This document shows, piece by piece, positions 27,001-35,600 of a DNA stretch of 64,000 nucleotides. A program made the position numbers and the translations under genes. Position 1 is the first letter of the stretch; the number at the start of each line of letters is the position of its first letter. This DNA comes from Bugulina stolonifera (lineage: Eukaryota; Bryozoa; Gymnolaemata; Cheilostomatida; Bugulidae), in the NCBI GenBank assembly GCA_935421135.1, contig OW285193.1:496001-560000 (forward strand), written 5' to 3'. The notes beneath the pieces were generated by a model that was not told the origin of the DNA, did not search any database, and was given only the letters and a program-made list of their open reading frames with translations.

Positions 27001-27386
27001 TAGGTGAGTCTCGGGGTGAAGAAACGGAAGACTTATCTGAGGTAGACCATATACCCTTGGATGAGCCTTCAATACCCTTAACAACTGCTAGTGACAATGC
27101 TTCTAATGATAATGCTGCTAAGACTAACACCACTAGTAATAAGGCTGCTAGTAATACCACCATTAATGATCTTAGTGAACCCCAGTCGACCGAACAAACG
27201 GTTATAGAGAGCCAGATTATACAGGACACTAGAGAAGCCGCCAAGCCAAATGAAGGCACGGCAACTGAGTGTCAAGCTGATAACCCCAACGCCTCTGTGT
27301 CTGGAAAAACCAGGTCCAAGGAGTATGTAACTAGATCAGGAAGGGTTAGCAAGCGACCAAACAAGCAGGACATGTCATATTACTAA
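24072..27386 (+). CDS. pol: Pol polyprotein: protease, RT, RNase H, integrase (1104 codons)
   Basis: It is expected as the Pol part of a Gag-Pol readthrough product. The first internal ATG (24186) lies inside the protease and would remove its active site, so it is not the true start. Numbering from 24072: the aspartic protease has LDTGAEVTVL with Asp at 21. Reverse transcriptase has catalytic Asp 233 (KLDANSGF) and the DD pair 295-296 in the variant LMDD in place of YxDD. RNase H has Asp 442, Glu 484, Asp 509. Integrase has zinc-binding His 667, His 670, Cys 700, Cys 703 and catalytic Asp 730, Asp 783, Glu 819, with exactly 35 residues between the last two. A GPY/F-like region with LRRNRKHL lies at about 924-953. 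The last 150 residues or so are low-complexity, Ser/Thr/Asn-rich, with no chromodomain. The type resembles K02A2.6-like Ty3/gypsy polyproteins. Confidence 0.95.
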   Translation, partial: LGGEYRAILKVNGHNVRFTLDTGAEVTVLTDNSSRDIGMKLQPQSKILMGAGGHKLSVLGEANVEIKNRFKSISTCISVVKGANRNLLGISEIRKLNLLAIVESVCAKAFDPFVKFPELFKGLGVLPGIFSVKLKKDVEPYHLTRPRVIAAGLREKAKAEIDKMLEMGVIEPVEQPTEWCSGLTIAPKPNGAIRMCVDLTRLNKGVRRENYPLPRVSDMLSSLSEGKMFSKLDANSGFWQVKLDEKCKLLTTFISPWGRFCFKRMPFGISSAPEFYQRAMEKILHGLDGVVCLMDDVLVYGKDANQHWSRLKKVLSRIQNAGVTLKKSKCEFGCSSVKFLGHVVSGEGIKPDPEKVKAISEMLPPNNKKEARRFMGVVNYLGKFSKKLAELSVPIYDVIGGKSPWYWGIDQQNSFNNIKRELSNTPVLCSFDLNKKHRVSADASKSAIGAVLLQNTDRGDWQPVEYASRKMTEAEKRYAMIEKESLAITWACEKFDFYLMGRQFEIETDHKPLVSLLGEKDLYHLPLRVQRFKLRLMRFEYRIFHTPGREMYLADALSRPCTEGVTDEAIYNCALVERYIASIVEEKLLGSVREQELLDAIKIDEIASSCILYMRNGWPRNGTSLHGELRRLYSCRDSLTEYGGLILCNSRLYVPKVLRQVYLERCHVGHQGIVKCQRRARQLFWWPSVSSDINSYISTCETCIKNSAIKHQPTVGITLPTAPWVELGTDVFMFEGKLYLIVIDYYSKWIETAFLNSQTASNVISELKSIFSRLGTPKKLRSDNGSCFACVEFRSFADSWGFSHATSSPRYPQSNGLAERAVGTVKRLWLSSENKAEALLAYRATPLESGFSPAELLFGRPIETPLGCPHGDPVDYSEFEEIELNNKSKSNAKWDRKHRASRLPDLKIGDKVWVKAPSDIGREGIVLRQDTYPDSFWVRVNSRELRRNRKHLYLLYRSETGLGSDVLPSPSNPELQLGESRGEETEDLSEVDHIPLDEPSIPLTTASDNASNDNAAKTNTTSNKAASNTTINDLSEPQSTEQTVIESQIIQDTREAAKPNEGTATECQADNPNASVSGKTRSKEYVTRSGRVSKRPNKQDMSYY

Positions 27387-27413
27387 CTGTTGTAGAATAT
27401 TCAGACTACTCAG
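27381..27413 (+). promoter_or_regulatory. Candidate branch point and splice acceptors before ORF3
   Basis: TACTAAC, the optimal branch-point sequence, sits at 27381-27387 and includes the pol stop codon TAA. AG dinucleotides follow at 27395, 27404 (CAG) and 27413 (CAG), which are 9, 18 and 27 nt after the branch A. The last two are at usable distances. No long pyrimidine tract is present, which weakens the call. Paired with the LTR donor at 22547, splicing would place the ATG at 27440 first on a subgenomic mRNA. Confidence 0.4.
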
Positions 27414-27439
27414 ATCATTCAAATCATTCAACATTAACA

Positions 27440-28492
27440 ATGCCAAGCGGAGGGAGCAGTGGAGAGGAAGGAACATGGCAGGTGGTAGAGGGAAGAAGGA
27501 GAAGGAGGAGAGCTAGAGCAGAGATGACCGAGAGTGCAAGCAAGGAGGATGGAGACAGTGGAGTCCCACCAGAAATCAGGTCAGGTAGAAGTAGAAAAAT
27601 CTATGGTAAACCAGGTAATATGAAATGCCTTATTTGTGGATGCTTACGTGACCATTCAGCACGTGATTGCCCTGGTAATGTTTGCCACAAATGTGGAGAT
27701 AAAGGCCATTGGGTAGCCAGCTGTCCAAAGAAAGTTTGTACCTGGTGTGCAAAAACAGGAGGAGATCACGATACAGCAGATTGCCCGTATGGTGGTAAAG
27801 ATTTTATAGCAACCAAGAGAGCTCGAGTGGAGGAGGAGACACCTGCCCCTCCCAGTAAGAGCGCTAGAGTTCCAGGGAAGCGCACAATTGTAGGTGAGGT
27901 ATCCAGTTTTCTAGACACGGTCAAATCTACCGAGTTTCTCTCTGCTTCTGTTTTTGATTCTAGGATGGAAGTATTGGCAGATAGACAACAAGAAATGGAG
28001 AGAAGGCATGCCAGAGAACGCATGGAGCTCGAGAGAGAGAGAGAGGCCCTAAAGGTCGAGTATGAAGGAGGAGAGGCCATGAGAGAAGCTATTCAACAGC
28101 TAGAGCTCGCAAGGGCTAACTTTATCAGCAAGAGGTCTAAGATCTCGACAGGTACCTCGGCTGGTCCCGTGGTGGCACCACCGCGGTCAGTGGCTTCCAC
28201 CTCTATGGTAGGTATGGAGGCGTCAGGTGGAGAGGGGGAGTCTGTGACTCCGGTAGAATCTAGTATACAAGTAAACCAGAGCTCTAGTGAACGAGTCAGT
28301 GTGGGTATGGAAGTAAAGTCTGAAGGCGCAGAGTCTCAGATTGTTGCTTTTCATGGGCCCCTCTACTCGGAGGTAGCTAGAAATACTAGTTTAGGGCTTT
28401 CAGGTACTAGAACGACTGAGAGTCCGAAGGGTGATAGCACACCAGCTGCCGAGACGCCAGGCAGACGAAGTCCAGATCCAGAGGTAGACTAA
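27440..28492 (+). CDS. ORF3: three-knuckle, coiled-coil accessory protein (350 aa)
   Basis: I do not recognise the family. The ATG (AACAATGC) lies 53 nt after the pol stop, in a different frame, so the protein needs its own mRNA or reinitiation. Visible parts in order: an arginine run at 19-24 (possible nuclear or RNA-binding signal); three CCHC-like knuckles at 63-77 (CX2CX5HX4C), 82-95 (canonical CX2CX4HX4C) and 100-115 (CX2CX6HX4C); a basic KRAR at 126-129; a charged heptad-like helix at about 172-232, likely a coiled coil; and a Ser/Gly-rich, low-complexity tail with a VKSE motif. There is no signal peptide or membrane segment, so it is not an envelope protein despite its position. Nucleic-acid binding and oligomerisation are likely from the domains. 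It could be a second nucleocapsid-like chaperone, a nuclear-targeting factor, or a captured host zinc-knuckle gene. The coding sequence is intact. Confidence 0.85.
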   Translation: MPSGGSSGEEGTWQVVEGRRRRRRARAEMTESASKEDGDSGVPPEIRSGRSRKIYGKPGNMKCLICGCLRDHSARDCPGNVCHKCGDKGHWVASCPKKVCTWCAKTGGDHDTADCPYGGKDFIATKRARVEEETPAPPSKSARVPGKRTIVGEVSSFLDTVKSTEFLSASVFDSRMEVLADRQQEMERRHARERMELEREREALKVEYEGGEAMREAIQQLELARANFISKRSKISTGTSAGPVVAPPRSVASTSMVGMEASGGEGESVTPVESSIQVNQSSSERVSVGMEVKSEGAESQIVAFHGPLYSEVARNTSLGLSGTRTTESPKGDSTPAAETPGRRSPDPEVD

Positions 28493-28656
28493 ACCCTGAA
28501 CATGCGAGTAAGTTACTAGAAGACTAGGTAAAGTATTAGAGAACTAGAACGAGGTGAGTCCAACTTATTATATATATACTGTACACATTGACACTGTAAT
28601 TCATGCCTTGTAGACAATAGTAGTTGAAAATAGCTTGTATTTATATAGAGCTTGTG
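28493..28656 (+). other. Non-coding stretch after ORF3
   Basis: These 164 bp show no ORF. They contain a short TATATATA run (about 28570) and several donor-like sequences: GTAAGT at 28508 and GAG|GTGAGT at 28554. No canonical AATAAA polyadenylation signal precedes the A tract that follows. Confidence 0.5.
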
Positions 28657-28692
<36 letters not shown>

Positions 28693-28698
28693 AGCATG
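28657..28698 (+). repeat. 33-A tract followed by GGGAGCATGT (polypurine-like)
   Basis: There are thirty-three consecutive A residues (28657-28689), then GGGAGCA and TG. The junction resembles the true LTR edge 160 bp downstream: AAAGGGAGCATGTA here, AAAAGGGCATGTG there. It could be an additional polypurine tract, the primary tract of a longer ancestral LTR (28697-29052, with TATAAAA at 28707), or the poly(A) tail of an mRNA captured together with ORF3. The sequence alone does not decide. Confidence 0.6.
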
Positions 28699-28735
28699 TA
28701 GAGCGTTATAAAATTTGCTCGTTTATGATCTAGAC

Positions 28736-28948
28736 ATGAGACTTCCAAGGAGGAGAGCATGTTACATAACACATGATAAGTGTTGTAGGAATCTAGACTA
28801 TTGGAGAAGGGATTACCAGAAATCAAGGAGGAGGCTCTTCGAAGAAAAGGGCATGTGGGATTATAGTCTAGAGGTCAACGCATATGACGAAGCCGCCTAT
28901 AGGATACAGAGACAAGCGCTAGCCAATAGGATCGAGATACGAGACTGA
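28736..28948 (+). CDS. ORF4: small basic ORF running into the 3' LTR (70 aa)
   Basis: I do not recognise this product. The first ATG is at 28736. An in-frame TTG at 28715 lies upstream, and a TAA at 28709 closes the frame. The product is rich in Arg/Lys (PRRR, RRDYQKSRRR) and in Tyr, with Cys-Cys near residue 16. Its last 31 codons lie inside the 3' LTR, so the same residues are also encoded, without a start, in the 5' LTR. At 70 codons it could be fortuitous. An argument for reality is that it stays open across the LTR boundary, against which stands its small size and lack of recognisable domains. Expression would need a 3' subgenomic RNA. Confidence 0.35.
   Translation: MRLPRRRACYITHDKCCRNLDYWRRDYQKSRRRLFEEKGMWDYSLEVNAYDEAAYRIQRQALANRIEIRD
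28841..28853 (+). promoter_or_regulatory. Polypurine tract for plus-strand priming
   Basis: GAAGAAAAGGG (28841-28851) plus CA directly precedes the 3' LTR, the normal position of the RNase H-resistant plus-strand primer in LTR elements. The two bases CA between the tract and TG would be trimmed by integrase 3'-processing at the left end. Confidence 0.75.
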
Positions 28949-29052
28949 GGCATAGAATACAGGAGCGAACACACGGCACTTCGATTCATACTACTGGTGA
29001 GTCTAGACGTGTTGTTAAAGCTATCCATATTATATTATATCTTGACTTGACA
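28854..29052 (+). repeat. 3' LTR (199 bp)
   Basis: This is the second LTR copy, preceded by the purine tract GAAGAAAAGGG plus CA and followed by the ACTAG duplication. Its first 95 bp are also the 3' part of a small ORF. I found no canonical AATAAA or ATTAAA polyadenylation signal in it. The left boundary is defined by the end of identity with the 5' LTR, which coincides with the TG start. Confidence 0.95.
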
Positions 29053-29057
29053 ACTAG
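29053..29057. repeat. Target-site duplication, right copy (ACTAG)
   Basis: ACTAG directly follows the 3' LTR and leads into TTTACAAAC. Removing the element and one copy restores a normal monomer. Confidence 0.95.
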
Positions 29058-32000
29058 TTTACAAACTAATAACTCAAGTGAATTTGTCAAAAATCACAAA
29101 TTTGACATTATGTTTCATGTTTGCACAGTTAAATATTGTATGCAAAGTCATGTTTTATTGATTTTCATTCAAATTCTGTATTCTGAACATTGCAAAAGTG
29201 ACTGAAACACATTGTTACAAACAGCAATTCGGTACAAAACACACTTAAAACTTACTTTCATGCAATATTAAACGTCTTTCACTAGTTTACAAACTAATAA
29301 CTCAAGTGAATTTGTCAAAAATCACAAATTTGACATTATGTTTCATGTTTGCAAAGTTAAATATTGTATGCAAAGTCATGTTCTATTGATTTTCATTCAA
29401 ATCATGCATTCTGAACATTGCAAAAATGACTGAAAGACATTGTTACAAAATGCAATTTGGTACAAAACACACTGAAAACTTACTTTCATGCAATATTGAA
29501 CATCTTTACTAGCTTACAAACTAATAACTTAAGTGAATTTGTCAAAAATCACAAATTTGACATTATGTTTCATGTATGCAAAGTTAAATATTGCATGCAA
29601 AGTCATGTTTTATTGGTTTTCATTCAACTTATGCATTCTGAACATTGGAAAAGTGACTGAAACACATTGTTACAAACAGCAATTTGGTACAAAACACACT
29701 TAAAACTTACTTTCATGCAATATTGAACATCTTTTACTAGTTTACAAACTAATAACTCAAGTGAATTTGTCAAAAATCACAAATTTGACATTATGTTTCA
29801 TGTTTGCAAAGTTAAATATTGTATGCAAAGTCATGTTTTATTGATTTTCATTCAAATTCTGCATTCTGAACATTGCAAAAGTGGCTGAAACACATTGTTA
29901 CAAGTAGCAATTTGGTACAAAACACACTTAAAACTTACTTTCATGCATTATTGAACATCTTTTACTAGTTTACAAACTAATAACTCAAGTGAATTTGACA
30001 AAATCACAAATTTGACATTATGTTTAATGTTAGCAAAGTTAAATATTGTATGCAAAGTCATGTTTTATTGATTTTCAGTCAAATTATGCACTCTGAACAC
30101 TGCAAAAGTGACTGAAACAAATTGTTACAGACAGCAATTCGGTACAAAACACACTTAAAACTTACTTTCATGCAATATTGAACATCTTTTACTAGTTTAC
30201 AAACTAATAACTCAAGTGAATTTGTCAACAGTCACAAATTTGACATTATGTTTCATGTTTGCAAAGTTAAATATTGCATGCAAAGTCATGTTTTATTGGT
30301 TTTCATTCAACTTATGCATTCTGAACATTGGAAAAGTGACTGAAACACATTGTTACAAACAGCAATTTGGTACAAAACACACTTAAAACTTACTTTCATG
30401 CAATATTGAACATCTTTTACTAGTTTACAAACTAATAACTCAAGTGAATTTGTCAAAAATCACAAATTTGACATTATGTTTCATGTTTGCAAAGTTAAAT
30501 ATTGTATGCAAAGTCATGTTTTATTGATTTTCATTCAAATTCTGTATTCTGAACATTGCAAAAGTGACTGAAACACATTGTTACAAACAGCAATTCGGTA
30601 CAAAACACACTTAAAACTTACTTTCATGCAATATTAAACGTCTTTCACTAGTTTACAAACTAATAACTCAAGTGAATTTGTCAAAAATCACAAATTTGAC
30701 ATTATGTTTCATGTTTGCAAAGTTAAATATTGTATGCAAAGTCATGTTCTATTGATTTTCATTCAAATCATGCATTCTGAACATTGCAAAAATGACTGAA
30801 AGACATTGTTACAAAATGCAATTTGGTACAAAACACACTGAAAACTTACTTTCATGCAATATTGAACATCTTTACTAGCTTACAAACTAATAACTTAAGT
30901 GAATTTGTCAAAAATCACAAATTTGACATTATGTTTCATGTATGCAAAGTTAAATATTGCATGCAAAGTCATGTTTTATTGGTTTTCATTCAACTTATGC
31001 ATTCTGAACATTGGAAAAGTGACTGAAACACATTGTTACAAACAGCAATTTGGTACAAAACACACTTAAAACTTACTTTCATGCAATATTGAACATCTTT
31101 TACTAGTTTACAAACTAATAACTCAAGTGAATTTGTCAAAAATCACAAATTTGACATTATGTTTCATGTTTGCAAAGTTAAATATTGTATGCAAAGTCAT
31201 GTTTTATTGATTTTCATTCAAATTCTGCATTCTGAACATTGCAAAAGTGGCTGAAACACATTGTTACAAGTAGCAATTTGGTACAAAACACACTTAAAAC
31301 TTACTTTCATGCATTATTGAACATCTTTTACTAGTTTACAAACTAATAACTCAAGTGAATTTGACAAAATCACAAATTTGACATTATGTTTAATGTTAGC
31401 AAAGTTAAATATTGTATGCAAAGTCATGTTTTATTGATTTTCAGTCAAATTATGCACTCTGAACACTGCAAAAGTGACTGAAACAAATTGTTACAGACAG
31501 CAATTCGGTACAAAACACACTTAAAACTTACTTTCATGCAATATTGAACATCTTTTACTAGTTTACAAACTAATAACTCGAGTGAATTTGTCAACAGTCA
31601 CAAATTTGACATTATGTTTCATGTTTGCAAAGTTAAATATTGCATGCAAAGTCATGTTTTATTGGTTTTCATTCAACTTATGCATTCTGAACATTGGAAA
31701 AGTGACTGAAACACATTGTTACAAACAGCAATTTGGTACAAAACACACTTAAAACTTACTTTCATGCAATATTGAACATCTTTTACTAGTTTACAAACTA
31801 ATAACTCAAGTGAATTTGTCAAAAATCACAAATTTGACATTATGTTTCATGTTTGCAAAGTTAAATATTGTATGCAAAGTCATGTTTTATTGATTTTCAT
31901 TCAAATTCTGCATTCTGAACATTGCAAAAGTGGCTGAAACACATTGTTACAAGTAGCAATTTGGTACAAAACACACTTAAAACTTACTTTCATGCATTAT

Positions 32001-32699
32001 TGAACATCTTTTACTAGTTTACAAACTAATAACTCAAGTGAATTAGTCAAAAATCACAAATTTGACATTATGTTTCATGTTTGCAAAGTTAAATATTGTA
32101 TGCAAAGTCATGTTTTATTGATTTTAAGTCAAATTATGCATTCTGAACACTGCAAAAGTGACTGAAACAAATTGTTACAAACAGCAATTCGGTACAAAAC
32201 ACACTTAAAACTTACTTTCATGCAATATTGAACATCTTTTACTAGTTTACAAACGAACAATTCAGGTGATTTTGTCAAAAATCACAAATTTTACATTATG
32301 CTTCATGTTTACAAAGTTAAATATTGCATACAAACTCATGTTTTATTGATTTTCATTCAAATTATGCATTCTGAACATTGGAAAAGTGGCTGAAACAACG
32401 TTGTTACAAAGAGCAATTTGGTACAAAACACACTTAAAACTTACTTTCATGCAATATTGAACATCTTTTACTAGTTTACAAACTAATAACTCAAGTGAAT
32501 TTGTCAAAAATCACAAATTTGACATTATGTTTCATGTTTGCAAAGTTAAATATTGTATGCAAAGTCATGTTTTATTGATTTTCATTCAAATTCTGTATTC
32601 TGAACATTGCAAAAGTGACTGAAACACATTGTTACACACAGCAATTCGGTACAAAACACACTTAAAACTTACTTTCATGCAATATTAAACGTCTTTCAC

Positions 32700-35600
32700 T
32701 AGTTTACAAACTAATAACTCAAGTGAATTTGTCAAAAATCACAAATTTGACATTATGTTTCATGTTTGCAAAGTTAAATATTGTATGCAAAGTCATGTTT
32801 TATTGATTTTCATTCAAATTCTGCATTCTGAACATTGCAAAAGTGGCTGAAACACATTGTTACAAGTAGCAATTTGGTACAAAACACACTTAAAACTTAC
32901 TTTCATGCATTATTGAACATCTTTTACTAGTTTACAAACTAATAACTCAAGTGAATTTGACAAAATCACAAATTTGACATTATGTTTAATGTTAGCAAAG
33001 TTAAATATTGTATGCAAAGTCCTGTTTTATTGATTTTCAGTCAAATTATGCACTCTGAACACTGCAAAAGTGACTGAAACAAATTGTTACAGACAGCAAT
33101 TCGGTACAAAACACACTTAAAACTTACTTTCATGCAATATTGAACATCTTTTACTAGTTTACAAACGAACAATTCAGGTGATTTTGTCAAAAATCACAAA
33201 TTTGACATTATGCTTCATGTTTACAAAGTTAAATATTGCATACAAACTCATGTTTTATTGATTTTCATTCAAATTATGCATTCTGAACATTGGAAAAGTG
33301 GCTGAAACAACGTTGTTACAAAGAGCAATTTGGCACAAAACACACTTAAAACTTACTTTCATGCAATATTGAACATCTTTTACTAGCTTACAAACTAATA
33401 ACTTAAGTGAATTTGTCAAAAATCACAAATTTGACATTATGTTTCATGTATGCAAAGTTAAATATTGCATGCAAAGTCATGTTTTATTGGTTTTCATTCA
33501 ACTTATGCATTCTGAACATTGGAAAAGTGACTGAAACACATTGTTACAAACAGCAATTTGGTACAAAACACACTTAAAACTTACTTTCATGCAATATTGA
33601 ACATCTTTTACTAGCTTACAAACTAATAACTTAAGTGAATTTGTCAAAAATCACAAATTTGACATTATGTTTCATGTATGCAAAGTTAAATATCGCATGC
33701 AAAGTCATGTTTTATTGGTTTTCATTCAACTTATGCATTCTGAACATTGGAAAAGTGACTGAAACACATTGTTACAAACAGCAATTTGGTACAAAACACA
33801 CTTAAAACTTACTTTCATGCAATATTGAACATCTTTTACTAGTTTACAAACTAATAACTCAAGTGAATTTGTCAAAAATCACAAATTTGACATTATGTTT
33901 CATGTTTGCAAAGTTAAATATTGTATGCAAAGTCATGTTTTATTGATTTTCATTCAAATTCTGCATTCTGAACATTGCAAAAGTGGCTGAAACACATTGT
34001 TACAAGTAGCAATTTGGTACAAAACACACTTAAAACTTACTTTCATGCATTATTGAACATCTTTTACTAGTTTACAAACTAATAACTCAAGTGAATTTGA
34101 CAAAATCACAAATTTGACATTATGTTTAATGTTAGCAAAGTTAAATATTGTATGCAAAGTCATGTTTTATTGATTTTCAGTCAAATTATGCACTCTGAAC
34201 ACTGCAAAAGTGACTGAAACAAATTGTTACAGACAGCAATTCGGTACAAAACACACTTAAAACTTACTTTCATGCAATATTGAACATCTTTTACTAGTTT
34301 ACAAACTAATAACTCAAGTGAATTTGTCAACAGTCACAAATTTGACATTATGTTTCAGGTTTGCAAAGTTAAATATTGCATGCAAAGTCATGTTTTATTG
34401 GTTTTCATTCAACTTATGCATTCTGAACATTGGAAAAGTGACTGAAACACATTGTTACAAACAGCAATTTGGTACAAAACACACTTAAAACTTACTTTCA
34501 TGCAATATTGAACATCTTTTACTAGTTTACAAACTAATAACTCAAGTGAATTTGTCAAAAATCACAAATTTGACATTATGTTTCATGTTTGCAAAGTTAA
34601 ATATTGTATGCAAAGTCATGTTTTATTGATTTTCATTCAAATTATGCATTCTGAACATTGGAAAAGTGGCTGAAACAACGTTGTTACAAAGAGCAATTTG
34701 GTACAAAACACACTTAAAACTTACTTTCATGCAATATTGAACATCTTTTACTAGCTTACAAACTAATAACTTAAGTGAATTTGTCAAAAATCACAAATTT
34801 GACATTATGTTTCATGTATGCAAAGTTAAATATTGCATGCAAAGTCATGTTTTATTGGTTTTCATTCAACTTATGCATTCTGAACATTGGAAAAGTGACT
34901 GAAACACATTGTTACAAACAGCAATTTGGTACAAAACACACTTAAAACTTACTTTCATGCAATATTGAACATCTTTTACTAGTTTACAAACTAATAACTC
35001 AAGTGAATTTGTCAAAAATCACAAATTTGACATTATGTTTCATGTTTGCTTAGTTAAATATTGTATGCAAAGTCATGTTTTATTGATTTTCATTCAAATT
35101 CTGCATTCTGAACATTGCAAAAGTGGCTGAAACACATTGTTACAAGTAGCAATTTGGTACAAAACACACTTAAAACTTACTTTCATGCATTATTGAACAT
35201 CTTTTACTAGTTTACAAACTAATGACTCAAGTGAATTTGACAAAATCACAAATTTGACATTATGTTTAATGTTAGCAAAGTTAAATAATGTATGCAAAGT
35301 CATGTTTTATTGATTTTCATTCAAATTATGCATTCTGAACATTGCAAAAGTGACTGAAACACATTGTTACAAACAGCAATTCGGTACAAAACACACTTAA
35401 AACTTACTTTCATGCAACATTGAACATCTTTTACTAGTTTACAAACGAACAATTCAAGTGATTTTGCCAAAAATCACAAATTTGACATTATGTTTCATGT
35501 TTACAAAGTTAAATATTGCATACAAACTCATGTTTTATTGATTTTCATTCAAATTATGCATTCTGAACATTGGAAAAGTGACTGAAACACGTTGTTACAA

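Larger units (their letters stand above)
22404..29052 (+). mobile_element. Complete Ty3/gypsy-type LTR retrotransposon (6649 bp)
   Basis: The element has two 199-bp LTRs beginning TG and ending CA, a 5-bp target duplication ACTAG on both sides, a tRNA-type primer site, Gag with CCHC knuckles, and Pol in the order protease, reverse transcriptase, RNase H, integrase. Integrase downstream of RNase H is the Ty3/gypsy (and retroviral) order, not Ty1/copia. All catalytic residues I looked for are present and the main frames are open. The LTRs differ by one substitution (C at 22519, A at 28969), so it is a recent insertion and may be competent. Features beyond the usual set are a UGA-CUAG gag/pol junction, a zinc-knuckle ORF after pol, a 33-A tract and a small ORF overlapping the 3' LTR. 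No chromodomain and no envelope-like protein were seen. Confidence 0.96.

Noticed and set aside
26820..27383. A chromodomain at the integrase C-terminus
   Set aside because: After the GPY/F-like segment the tail is Ser/Thr/Asn-rich without the aromatic-cage pattern of a chromodomain.
24186..27386. Pol beginning at the ATG at 24186
   Set aside because: The same frame is open back to the gag stop, and the protease DTG at 24132 lies upstream of that ATG. A start there would delete the active site.
27440..28492. ORF3 as an envelope glycoprotein
   Set aside because: It has the env position but no signal peptide, membrane segment or ectodomain. It is basic, with zinc knuckles and a coiled coil.
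22404..29052. Assigning the element to a named family such as Steamer or Mag
   Set aside because: The short LTR and Leu-type primer site are suggestive, but without a database comparison a name would be a guess.
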